This document shows positions 7,422 to 13,845 of a stretch of DNA of 15,632 nt, piece by piece (position 1 is the stretch's first letter; each line of letters starts with the position of its first letter). The notes below the pieces were generated by a model. The model did not search any database and was not told the origin of the DNA. It saw only the letters and a list, made by a program, of their open reading frames with translations. The stretch is from assembly GCA_051879315.1 (NCBI GenBank), contig JBJELW010000077.1:1-15632 (forward strand), given 5' to 3'. The translations under genes were made by a program, and so were the position numbers. The stretch comes from Roseburia_C sp051879315. GTDB taxonomy: Bacteria > Bacillota > Clostridia > Lachnospirales > Lachnospiraceae.

Positions 7422-8660
7422 GGCTACGATTGGATCAAGATTTGCAGCTTTATAAGAGGGCAGCAGACCGAACACGATTCCAATCACCATAGAGAAAAGC
7501 ACCGCTGCAATTGCCGCAGGTGCACTGATGGCCACCGGAGTGGAACTGAGCTTTGAAATCACCTCCGCCAGAATGACACCCACAATGACTCCGAACAACC
7601 CGCCCAAACTGGTCAGTACCGCAGACTCCGTCAGAAACTGTCCTAAGATTACCGTCTTTCTGGCACCGATTGCCTTTTTTAGTCCAATCTCGCTGGTACG
7701 CTCGGTCACGGATACCAGCATGATATTCATGACACCGATGCCACCCACCAAAAGGGAAATTCCGGCGATCCAGATCAACATGCGGTTGGTGGATTCACTG
7801 AGCTGCTGAATCTCTTTTGCCTGTTCTAACAGATCCTCAGACTTATATCGGATGGTATCGTCGGTGACAAACAGATAACCGTTTAAAATATCCGCGCTCT
7901 TTTTCCCCGCATTGGTCATAGTGTCCGTACCGGTGGCTTTTACCACCAGTTGCTGGGGTTCATCATAACGATACACCACCGGCCAGATATTACAAGGAAT
8001 ATAAATTTTGCCACTGGTATCCTGGGAATAAGTATAGTAATCGTCAATGCTGTTGATTACCGGCTCGAACTTTTCCTTCTCCGTAACAACCCCCACAACC
8101 ACAAAGGGCTGCTGGCGAATCTCGATGGTCTGCCCGATGGGGTTCTCCCCCTGAAACAGCGCGTTTGCAGAATTTTCATCCAATATAGCCACCTTATGAT
8201 ATCCGCTGTAGTCCTCTTCCACAAAACCTCTGCCTTTCTGCATGATCAGGCCTGTGGTTTCAAAATAATTGTTATCGATACCATAAACATATCCGCCGGA
8301 CAGGGAAGTATTCTGATAATATACCCCATCATACTCCTCCCGGGTCAGATACAGGGATGCGCTCTGCACTTCCTCCAAATCCTCTATCTCCTGCAAAACC
8401 GAATCACTAATCACCGGTACTCCATCAGGCAGACTGCTGTAGGATAAATCGTAGGTCCAGTCTCCCTGATAGAGCTGAACTTCCACGTTATTGTCCCCGG
8501 CACCAATGAGGTTTTCCTCTATCTGTTTATTGGTCCCCTTGATGGTGGACACTATGGCTATGATGGCCGCAATTCCAATGATAATACCCAGCATGGTCAA
8601 AAAGGAACGCATTTTATGGGACCAGATTCCCTGAAAGGATAGTCTTAAATTCTCTAACAT
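7407..8660 (-). CDS. MacB/FtsX-family ABC transporter permease
   Basis: Membrane subunit of a type VII (MacB-like) ABC transporter, which couples ATP use to conformational work on an extracytoplasmic domain rather than to a transmembrane pore. 417 residues. One membrane helix at about 20-40 (RSFLTMLGIIIGIAAIIAIV) follows the amphipathic N-terminal MLENLRLSFQGIWSHK. A large external MacB periplasmic-core-like domain spans about 41-290. Three C-terminal helices lie at about 294-318, 346-372 and 381-404. The cytoplasmic loop ERTSEIGLKKAIGA is the typical ATPase-contact loop, and the protein ends DPIVALRHE like other MacB proteins. The ATG follows AGGAGG and lies 15 nt after the stop of the preceding adaptor gene. 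It is the last gene of the four-gene operon. No ATPase domain is fused. The substrate is unknown. Confidence 0.93.
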   Translation of the reverse strand: MLENLRLSFQGIWSHKMRSFLTMLGIIIGIAAIIAIVSTIKGTNKQIEENLIGAGDNNVEVQLYQGDWTYDLSYSSLPDGVPVISDSVLQEIEDLEEVQSASLYLTREEYDGVYYQNTSLSGGYVYGIDNNYFETTGLIMQKGRGFVEEDYSGYHKVAILDENSANALFQGENPIGQTIEIRQQPFVVVGVVTEKEKFEPVINSIDDYYTYSQDTSGKIYIPCNIWPVVYRYDEPQQLVVKATGTDTMTNAGKKSADILNGYLFVTDDTIRYKSEDLLEQAKEIQQLSESTNRMLIWIAGISLLVGGIGVMNIMLVSVTERTSEIGLKKAIGARKTVILGQFLTESAVLTSLGGLFGVIVGVILAEVISKLSSTPVAISAPAAIAAVLFSMVIGIVFGLLPSYKAANLDPIVALRHE

Positions 8661-8675
8661 CTTCTCTCCTCCTTT

Positions 8676-10001
8676 TTACCACATTACAGATTCGGAACGA
8701 TTGGTCCGAACACCCTCTTTTGCCGTCTTGCCATAAGGAAATGCAATATAGTCTTCCTCGGTGATTCCGGACTTGATCTCCACAGCGGTACCATAAATGG
8801 TTCTGCCGGTTTCTACATACTGTTTGATCAGACGGCCATTCTCATCTTCCTTGTACACATAGGACTTGCCGTCCTCCCCCCGGATATATGCTTTTTCAAG
8901 ATAAATTCCACCGAAAGAATCTGTATCATTTAGCTGTAGGGTAAGCTCAGCATACTCCCCGTTGATCAGCCCTTCGGTGTTTTCGATGTACGCCGTATAC
9001 CCGTAGTAGGATACATTGGGATTTCCGCCATATGCATCCGCATTTTCCTCAGGATAATCGTTGATCTCGGTAATTGTGGCATCAAAGCTGGTTCCGCTCT
9101 CCCATGTGTAACCGGAAACCATCTGTCCCACCTGCACCTGATCCAGCACCAGCTCGCTGAGACTTCCCTTCACATACAATCCATCCGAACCGGAAACCAC
9201 CAGAAAAGCGGAACCGTCTGAAGGGGGGTTATCTAAATCCCCCAGTGTCTTTACCGTTCCGTTTACCGTGGCATATACCATGCCATCCGCAGACTGACTC
9301 TGCAGCTGTTTTAACACAAGCTCTGCCTTCCGCTTATCCAGATCCAGTGTCACCAGTTCCTGCTCCTTCTCGGCAATAGCCTTTGCCAGTTCCTCCGCAG
9401 TATAGCCCTCCGGCTCTTCCGCCGGGGTCTCCTCAACCAGCGTATCCACGGAGCCGCTTTCTTCCTGGCTGTCTCCCTCCTGACTGTCATCGCCCTGGGC
9501 AGGTTCTTCCTGACCCGGGTCCTCAGTATCTTCTCCCTCAGAAGGCAACTCTGTGGACGTCTCCTGGGATGGTTCCTCCTCACTGGATGGCTCCTCTCCT
9601 TCCGGTGCGGTCTTCTTCAAAGTCTCCAGCTCACGATTTGCCGCAGTAATCTTATTCTGAATACTTTGAATCTGAAGTTTCTGCATTTCAATATTCAGAT
9701 TCACCACTGTCATATCATATTGTAACAGCGGATCTCCCACGCTGACAATGTCCCCTTCTTCAACAAAAATCTCCTGGACGGACTCGGTGGTGGACAGATA
9801 AATTTCCTGGGATTCATCATTGGTGACTGTTCCATAGCTTTCCATGCTGTCCCCGTAATATCCCCAGTTCAGATAACTGACACTGTAGACATCAGCCACC
9901 AGTTTTTTGTCGGTGTAGGCGCGATACCCAAAAAATCCGCCGGCAGCTGCACCTGCCAGTAAAACAATTGTGAGAAGTATTGCAATTATCTTTCTCTTCA
10001 T
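8676..10001 (-). CDS. HlyD/MacA-type membrane fusion (adaptor) protein with acidic insert
   Basis: Extracytoplasmic adaptor for the MacB-like transporter. 441 residues, anchored by an N-terminal helix (about 4-26). The two lipoyl half-motifs lie at about 66-96 (EIFVEEGDIVSVGDPLL) and about 240-262 (MVYATVNGTVKTLGDL). Between them a helical hairpin is expected: residues 97-130 and 201-236 look coiled-coil. Where the tip should be, about 131-199 is a disordered-looking stretch with no Lys or Arg and roughly 27 Asp/Glu among 69 residues. Beta-barrel and membrane-proximal domains follow, with TEEDYIAFPYG near the end, which is shared with the other adaptor of this operon (SEEDYIAFP). The start codon overlaps the ATPase stop (ATGA), with GAGGAGG upstream. 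Most likely the two adaptors are paralogues working in one complex. Confidence 0.92.
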   Translation of the reverse strand: MKRKIIAILLTIVLLAGAAAGGFFGYRAYTDKKLVADVYSVSYLNWGYYGDSMESYGTVTNDESQEIYLSTTESVQEIFVEEGDIVSVGDPLLQYDMTVVNLNIEMQKLQIQSIQNKITAANRELETLKKTAPEGEEPSSEEEPSQETSTELPSEGEDTEDPGQEEPAQGDDSQEGDSQEESGSVDTLVEETPAEEPEGYTAEELAKAIAEKEQELVTLDLDKRKAELVLKQLQSQSADGMVYATVNGTVKTLGDLDNPPSDGSAFLVVSGSDGLYVKGSLSELVLDQVQVGQMVSGYTWESGTSFDATITEINDYPEENADAYGGNPNVSYYGYTAYIENTEGLINGEYAELTLQLNDTDSFGGIYLEKAYIRGEDGKSYVYKEDENGRLIKQYVETGRTIYGTAVEIKSGITEEDYIAFPYGKTAKEGVRTNRSESVMW

Positions 10002-10714
10002 GACTGCACCTCCTCATCTGCTGTAATCTTTGCCATTGCCTGCGCCTCGTTATCGTACAGCTCTCCATCGACAATATAAAGAATCCGCTTAGCATGCCGG
10101 GCAATATTCACATCATGGGTAATCATCACGATGGTAACGCCCTCCCCGTTCAGCTTTTCAAAAAGCTCCATAATCTGTTTTCCTGATTTAGAGTCCAGGG
10201 CTCCCGTAGGTTCGTCTGCCAAAAGGATCCTCGGATTGTTCACCATGGCTCTGGCAATGGCTACACGCTGTTTCTGGCCACCGGACAGCTGGGTAGGACG
10301 GAAGCTGACCCTATCTCCCAAACCTACACGCTCCAACGCCTTTCTGGCCCGCTCCTTCCGCTCCTTCTTCCGGACTCCGGCGTAACTTAAGGGCAGTGAA
10401 ACATTATCCAAAGCGCTTTCCCTGGGCATCAGCTGAAAGCTCTGAAAAACAAACCCGATGCTGTTTAACCGCACGGCAGACATTTCCCGATCCTTAAGAT
10501 TCAACACGGTTTTTCCTGCCAATTCATATGTACCGGAAGTGGGCCGGTCCAAACATCCAATGATGTTCATCAAAGTGGTTTTCCCGGATCCGGAGGGGCC
10601 CATGATGGCCACATATTCCCCTTCTTCCACCTGCAGGGAAACGTCCTTCAACACCGGCACCTCCAGATTATCCTGATTGTAATTCTTATATATATTCTGA
10701 AGATTTAAGATCAT
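9998..10714 (-). CDS. MacB/LolD-type ABC transporter ATP-binding protein
   Basis: ATPase subunit that powers the neighbouring permease from the cytoplasmic side. 238 residues, normal for the family, with every motif intact: Walker A GPSGSGKT (39-46), Q-loop Gln91 (FVFQSFQLMP), signature LSGGQ (143-147), Walker B ILLADE (163-168) with catalytic Glu168, and switch His200 (MITHD). Both ends overlap neighbours by 4 nt as ATGA: its start overlaps the stop of the first adaptor and its stop overlaps the start of the second. This points to coupled translation of the three soluble-domain subunits. MacB/LolD membership is clear from the VFQSFQLMP and ADEPTGALDSKSG stretches; the substrate cannot be deduced. 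Confidence 0.97.
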   Translation of the reverse strand: MILNLQNIYKNYNQDNLEVPVLKDVSLQVEEGEYVAIMGPSGSGKTTLMNIIGCLDRPTSGTYELAGKTVLNLKDREMSAVRLNSIGFVFQSFQLMPRESALDNVSLPLSYAGVRKKERKERARKALERVGLGDRVSFRPTQLSGGQKQRVAIARAMVNNPRILLADEPTGALDSKSGKQIMELFEKLNGEGVTIVMITHDVNIARHAKRILYIVDGELYDNEAQAMAKITADEEVQS

Positions 10715-12093
10715 TCGTCTCCCTCCGTCCCGTAAGCATCCGATGGCAGTTCTCCCTCTCCGTCAATCATCTCCTCATCATAAAACATTTCGGTATCATA
10801 CATCATTTCGTCATCAAAGTACATCTCGGTATCATACATCATTTCATCCTCGTAGTACTCGTCGTAATACTCATCCTCATAGTACTCCCCTTCCTGATTG
10901 TATAGTGGCGAACTGTAATCTACCTCATCGTAGCTGGTAACAGTGGTGATACCTTCGTACATTCCCATCATGGGGAATGCGATATAGTCTTCTTCGCTTA
11001 GTCCGGAAAGGATCTCGTAGGCGCACAGGAATTCATCGTACTCACCCAGCTCCACCGTGCGCTTTTTCAGACGATTTTTGCTGTCAGCCACCCACACAAA
11101 AGGGTCATCCTCCGTCATGTCAATGTAGTAGTCATACAGCCACAGACCATCCCGCTCTGTCACTTCGGTCTGCCCATAATCCGGCTCAATGTAAAGATGC
11201 TGCCCCAGAATCAGTCCATCGGTATTATCCAATGTGACAAAGAAATTGTATTTGGATGCACTCTCTCCGCTGTCGGAATAATAATAGTTGTTCTCATCCT
11301 CCACCGTATTCTCCATATCCACCTTGGAGATGGTGCCGGTCCAGCTTCTGTCATCAATTCGGGACCGCACGATTACCGGATCCCCCTCCGTCAAAGACCA
11401 GATGCTGGTTTCATCTGCCGTTCCCTTCACCCGGTAATCTCCGGTGGCCAGGATAGTGATGTAAGCCGTTGAATTTCCGTAACTGTCCATACCACTTTCA
11501 TTGATACTCTTTACCACTCCGTCAATGGTACTGGTAACCGTAGAATTGGAAATACTCTTATTCAGTTTGTCGATTTCAGCCTGCTTACTTTTCTTGCTGT
11601 ACTCAGACTGTTTTACCGTGGTCTGCAAGGTCTGGATCTGTGTTGTGTACTCCAACTGCTGATCCTCCGGTGCCTTGGACTTTTCCTCCTGCAGTTCCTT
11701 GATCTGAGCATTATATCCATTGATTTCATTGGTAATACTCTCCAGATCCAGCTTTGCCTGGGATACCTGCATCTGCAGGTCCTCTGTGTCATATGTAAAT
11801 AACACATCTCCAACAGAGACCTCGTCTCCCACCTCCACAGCCAGTTCCTTCACTGTGCGTTCAGCGTCCTTGTTAATTTCCAGCACATCCTGAGACTCCA
11901 CAATTCCCATGAACCGGTTGCTGACTCCGCTGCTCTGCTGCATGATCGTGGACACCTGCTCCACATACACTTTATCTGCGGAACTTCCCGTTCCGTTCCC
12001 CCGTGTCAGCAACACTGCCACTACTGCCGCAACGACTGCCAGGATTACCACCACAACTGCAATGATGATGCCTGTTTTCTTTTTCTTCTTCAT
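10711..12093 (-). CDS. HlyD/MacA-type membrane fusion (adaptor) protein with acidic Tyr/Met-rich tail
   Basis: First gene of the ABC operon. The frame opens at 12138, but the ATG at 12093 has AGGAGG 6 nt upstream and begins a proper MKKKKK anchor, giving 460 residues. Seen: one membrane helix (about 8-29), a lipoyl half at about 68-100 (VKELAVEVGDEVSVGDVLF), coiled-coil arms at about 101-183, a second lipoyl half at about 185-205 (TSTIDGVVKSINES) and beta-barrel domains to about 385. The last 73 residues (388-460) have no Lys or Arg and are dominated by Glu, Asp, Tyr and Met. They include two copies of the 12-residue unit DEMMYDTEMYFD/DEMMYDTEMFYD and a decayed third. The tail should lie outside the membrane. 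Known: MacA-like adaptors in Gram-positive bacteria cannot bind an outer-membrane channel, so a different role is expected. The tail's function is unknown. Confidence 0.92.
   Translation of the reverse strand: MKKKKKTGIIIAVVVVILAVVAAVVAVLLTRGNGTGSSADKVYVEQVSTIMQQSSGVSNRFMGIVESQDVLEINKDAERTVKELAVEVGDEVSVGDVLFTYDTEDLQMQVSQAKLDLESITNEINGYNAQIKELQEEKSKAPEDQQLEYTTQIQTLQTTVKQSEYSKKSKQAEIDKLNKSISNSTVTSTIDGVVKSINESGMDSYGNSTAYITILATGDYRVKGTADETSIWSLTEGDPVIVRSRIDDRSWTGTISKVDMENTVEDENNYYYSDSGESASKYNFFVTLDNTDGLILGQHLYIEPDYGQTEVTERDGLWLYDYYIDMTEDDPFVWVADSKNRLKKRTVELGEYDEFLCAYEILSGLSEEDYIAFPMMGMYEGITTVTSYDEVDYSSPLYNQEGEYYEDEYYDEYYEDEMMYDTEMYFDDEMMYDTEMFYDEEMIDGEGELPSDAYGTEGDE
10790..10848 (-). repeat. 36-bp in-frame tandem repeat in the first adaptor gene
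   Basis: The 23-bp core TCGGTATCATACATCATTTC plus three bases (plus-strand reading) occurs at 10790-10812 and again at 10826-10848 with one mismatch, a period of 36 bp or 12 codons. A third, more degenerate unit lies to the left (about 10765-10789). It encodes the acidic Tyr/Met repeat of the adaptor tail. Copy number could vary between strains. Confidence 0.8.
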
Positions 12094-12146
12094 AATTCCC
12101 TCCTGGTGTTTATTTGTTGATAATTGCTGAATTTTCATTTATGTCT

Positions 12147-12155
12147 ATTGTAACA
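12147..12155 (-). promoter_or_regulatory. Extended -10 promoter of the ABC operon
   Basis: Minus-strand TGTTACAAT fits TGnTAtAAT with one change. The start would be near 12140, 47 nt before the first ATG. No good -35 is present at the expected place (about 12170-12175). The direct repeats further upstream suggest activator dependence. Confidence 0.5.
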
Positions 12156-12185
12156 TTCTTTGTATTCAAATCCTATTTCTATCCC

Positions 12186-12213
12186 TTTAATCTTTCTTAA
12201 ATTTTTCTTAATC
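12186..12213 (-). promoter_or_regulatory. Direct repeats upstream of the ABC operon promoter, possible activator site
   Basis: On the minus strand TTAAG occurs at 12211-12207 and 12200-12196, followed by TTAAA at 12190-12186, so the units start 11 and 10 bp apart. The block lies about 46 to 73 bp upstream of the predicted start. Direct repeats one helical turn apart are typical of OmpR/PhoB-family response-regulator sites, but the stretch is A/T-rich and could instead be an UP element. Confidence 0.35.
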
Positions 12214-12238
12214 AAGTGACCCAGAAATCAAAAAGGAT

Positions 12239-12279
12239 AAAAAACAGGATCAGCCGTATAACGGTTAATCCTGTTTTTA
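12239..12279 (-). terminator. Rho-independent terminator after rubrerythrin
   Basis: Minus strand: the stem ACAGGAT/ATCCTGT, extended by A/T pairs, then a 3x3 internal loop and an inner CCGT-TAT-ACGG hairpin, followed by a run of T (A12239-A12244 on the plus strand). It lies about 40 nt past the rubrerythrin stop and separates that unit from the ABC operon. Confidence 0.85.
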
Positions 12280-12315
12280 TAATAAATTCCTCTTTTGCAG
12301 TTAAAAAACATACTC

Positions 12316-12852
12316 TTAGTAGTTCTCTGCATGTACCTCAAAGTAGCTCTGGGGATGATTGCATACAGGACATACCTCTGGTGCTTTGGTGCCAACCACG
12401 ATATGACCGCAGTTTCTGCACTCCCATACCTTTACCTCGCTCTTTTCAAATACCTGGGCAGTCTCCACGTTCTTTAACAGTGCGCGGTAACGCTCCTCAT
12501 GATGCTTCTCAATCTCGCCTACCATGCGGAACTTCTCTGCCAGCTCCGGGAATCCCTCAGCCTCAGCCGTCTTTGCGAACTCATCATACATATCGGTCCA
12601 CTCGTAATTCTCACCGTCAGCTGCTGCGGAAAGGTTCTCAGCGGTGTTTCCGATGCCGTTCAACTCTTTGAACCACATTTTTGCATGCTCTTTCTCATTG
12701 TCAGCTGTCTTTAAAAACAGTGCTGCAATCTGCTCTAAGCCTTCCTTCTTTGCCACGGAAGCAAAATAGGTATATTTATTTCTTGCCTGTGACTCTCCGG
12801 CGAAAGCTGCCTCTAAATTCTTTTCTGTCTGTGTTCCTGCGTACTTACTCAT
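12316..12852 (-). CDS. rbr: Rubrerythrin
   Basis: Peroxide (and possibly oxygen) reductase of anaerobes; it takes electrons from rubredoxin-type donors and reduces hydrogen peroxide to water at a non-haem diiron site in the cytoplasm. The frame opens at 12924, but the ATG at 12852 follows AAGGAG by 8 nt and starts the usual MSKYAGTQTEKNLEAAF, giving 178 residues. Ferritin-like domain (about 1-135) with Glu20 (AFAGESQAR), the E53-H56 pair (DNEKEH), the Glu-rich TAEAEGF helix (95-101) and the E115-H118 pair. The C-terminal rubredoxin domain has C145/C148 (WECRNCGH) and C161/C164 (CPVCNHP). The diiron motifs and all four rubredoxin Cys look intact. It lies 93 bp after the flavin reductase-rubredoxin gene, and I see no terminator or good promoter between, so they likely share a transcript. 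Confidence 0.96.
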   Translation of the reverse strand: MSKYAGTQTEKNLEAAFAGESQARNKYTYFASVAKKEGLEQIAALFLKTADNEKEHAKMWFKELNGIGNTAENLSAAADGENYEWTDMYDEFAKTAEAEGFPELAEKFRMVGEIEKHHEERYRALLKNVETAQVFEKSEVKVWECRNCGHIVVGTKAPEVCPVCNHPQSYFEVHAENY

Positions 12853-12907
12853 TTTTATTCTCCTTCTCTTAAAAAATGTATCTGGGAATCCCTTCTTGCT
12901 GCTATGA

Positions 12908-12951
12908 ATAAACTTTCCATCCAATTGCAGTCCGTAAAGGAATCGCTACAG
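12908..12951. repeat. Imperfect 45-bp intergenic repeat, copy A
   Basis: This stretch matches 13694-13738 at about 36 of 44 positions with small gaps. The best-kept parts are ATTGCAG, CCGTA and AGGAA. Copy A lies between the fusion gene and rubrerythrin and overlaps the stop codon of the fusion gene (12946-12948). Confidence 0.55.
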
Positions 12952-13548
12952 CGGTTTAAAATCTGATGCGGGATGCTTGCAGATCGGGCAGATGAAATCG
13001 TCCGGCAGGGTATCTCCCTCATAAATATATCCGCACACTGTACAGATAAATCCCTTCTTCTTCTCTGTGCCGGCCGGTGCCGGTTTAATATTCTTCTGGT
13101 AGTAGCTGTAAGTGGCTGAGGGCGCATCTGAAAGCTGTTTTGCATCTGTCACATCAGCCAGAAACAGTGTGTGGGTGCCCAGATCCGTCATGGAAACCAC
13201 CTTTGCGGAAATCATGGCATTGGTCTCCTCTGCGATATAAACCAGACCGTTCTCGCTGCGCTCATAGGTAATAGCCGCCAGCTTGTCCACGTTCCGTCCG
13301 CTCTGGAATCCCCAGTGCTGGAAAGTGGCAAACTTTGCCTCCTCCGATAAAATAGACACATTAAACACTCCGGTATCCCGAATCATATCGTGGGTCAGGT
13401 TATTCTTATTCACAGCCACAATGATGCGGTTGGGCTCTGTGGTCACCTGTGAAACCGTATTCACGATACATCCGTTATCCTTATCTCCCTGTTTTGCGGT
13501 AAGAACAAATAAGCCGTAAGATAACTGATACATTGCACTTTTATCCAT
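12946..13548 (-). CDS. hrb: Flavin reductase-rubredoxin fusion (high-molecular-weight rubredoxin type)
   Basis: 200 residues. The N-terminal 150 form an FMN-binding split-barrel flavin reductase domain (YGLFVLTAKQGDKDNGCIVNT near the start, then RIIVAVNKNNLTHD, FNVSILSEEA and FQHWGFQSGRNVDK). The C-terminal 35 are a complete rubredoxin with C169/C172 (FICTVCGYIYEGD) and C187/C190 (FICPICKHPASDF). Known: the same fusion in Moorella (Hrb) passes electrons from NAD(P)H to a flavodiiron protein that reduces oxygen or nitric oxide. The start has AAGGAGG about 9 nt upstream. With rubrerythrin directly downstream, it may supply electrons to rubrerythrin here; that is inference, as is the choice of gene symbol. 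No flavodiiron gene is in the window. Confidence 0.92.
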   Translation of the reverse strand: MDKSAMYQLSYGLFVLTAKQGDKDNGCIVNTVSQVTTEPNRIIVAVNKNNLTHDMIRDTGVFNVSILSEEAKFATFQHWGFQSGRNVDKLAAITYERSENGLVYIAEETNAMISAKVVSMTDLGTHTLFLADVTDAKQLSDAPSATYSYYQKNIKPAPAGTEKKKGFICTVCGYIYEGDTLPDDFICPICKHPASDFKPL

Positions 13549-13571
13549 TCAAATAAACCTCCTTGTTTCGT

Positions 13572-13614
13572 GCGGAACCAAGATAAACACTGCACTCATT
13601 GGTGCCGGTTCCGC
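13572..13614 (-). promoter_or_regulatory. Leader hairpin just upstream of the hrb ribosome site
   Basis: GCGGAACC (13572-13579) and GGTTCCGC (13607-13614) are a perfect 8-bp inverted repeat around 27 nt, within which GCAC/GTGC can also pair. It ends 7 nt before AAGGAGG. There is no T run, so it is not a terminator. It could affect translation or mRNA stability. Confidence 0.4.
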
Positions 13615-13633
13615 CTTTTAGACACCTATATTA

Positions 13634-13662
13634 ATAATACTCAACTGTCTTGAAAAAGTAAA
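13634..13662 (-). promoter_or_regulatory. Probable promoter of the hrb-rbr unit
   Basis: Minus strand TTTACT (13662-13657), 17 bp, TATTAT (13639-13634). The start would be near 13627 and the leader about 78 nt. Each box matches consensus at four or five of six positions. The region is A/T-rich, so alternatives exist. Confidence 0.45.
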
Positions 13663-13693
13663 CTAATTTTCTTTTTTTTATTTATATGCCCGC

Positions 13694-13738
13694 ATAAATT
13701 TTCCTATTCGATTGCAGACCGTAGAGGAACATCGACAG
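13694..13738. repeat. Imperfect 45-bp intergenic repeat, copy B
   Basis: Counterpart of 12908-12951 in the same orientation. It lies between the amt terminator and the hrb promoter, and its right end overlaps the outer arm of an extended dyad (13730-13741 with 13775-13786, 11 of 12 pairs plus one G-T) that encloses the amt terminator. Confidence 0.55.
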
Positions 13739-13744
13739 CAGACA

Positions 13745-13773
13745 GCAAAAGACCCGGCCTTTCGACCAGGTCT
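13745..13773 (-). terminator. Rho-independent terminator of the ammonium transporter gene
   Basis: Minus strand: AGACCTGG (13773-13766), an 8-nt loop, CCGGGTCT (13757-13750), then TTTT. One G-T pair lies in the 8-bp stem. It is about 75 nt past the stop codon. Confidence 0.8.
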
Positions 13774-13813
13774 CCTGCTGTTGATGTATATACTACTAAG
13801 GGGATTAGATAAT

Positions 13814-13841
13814 TACTAATCTAATCGCAATTAGATTAGTA
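13814..13841 (-). repeat. Perfect 12-bp palindrome just after the amt stop codon
   Basis: TACTAATCTAAT (13814-13825) and ATTAGATTAGTA (13830-13841) flank a 4-nt loop. The first arm on the transcript starts 4 nt after the stop. A further copy of the arm sequence (GATTAGAT, 13803-13810) allows a competing 8-bp hairpin with the middle segment. It has no T run, so it is not a typical terminator itself. Confidence 0.75.
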
Positions 13842-13845
13842 CAAA

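Noticed and set aside
12884..12892. GGGAATCCC followed by a T run on the minus strand between hrb and rbr, considered as a terminator
   Set aside because: The stem is only 4 bp with a 1-nt loop, which cannot form, and the T run is separated from it.
13685..13696. Short palindrome TATGC-CC-GCATA upstream of the hrb promoter, considered as an operator
   Set aside because: Five-base arms in an A/T-rich region are expected by chance, and no regulator motif I know fits.
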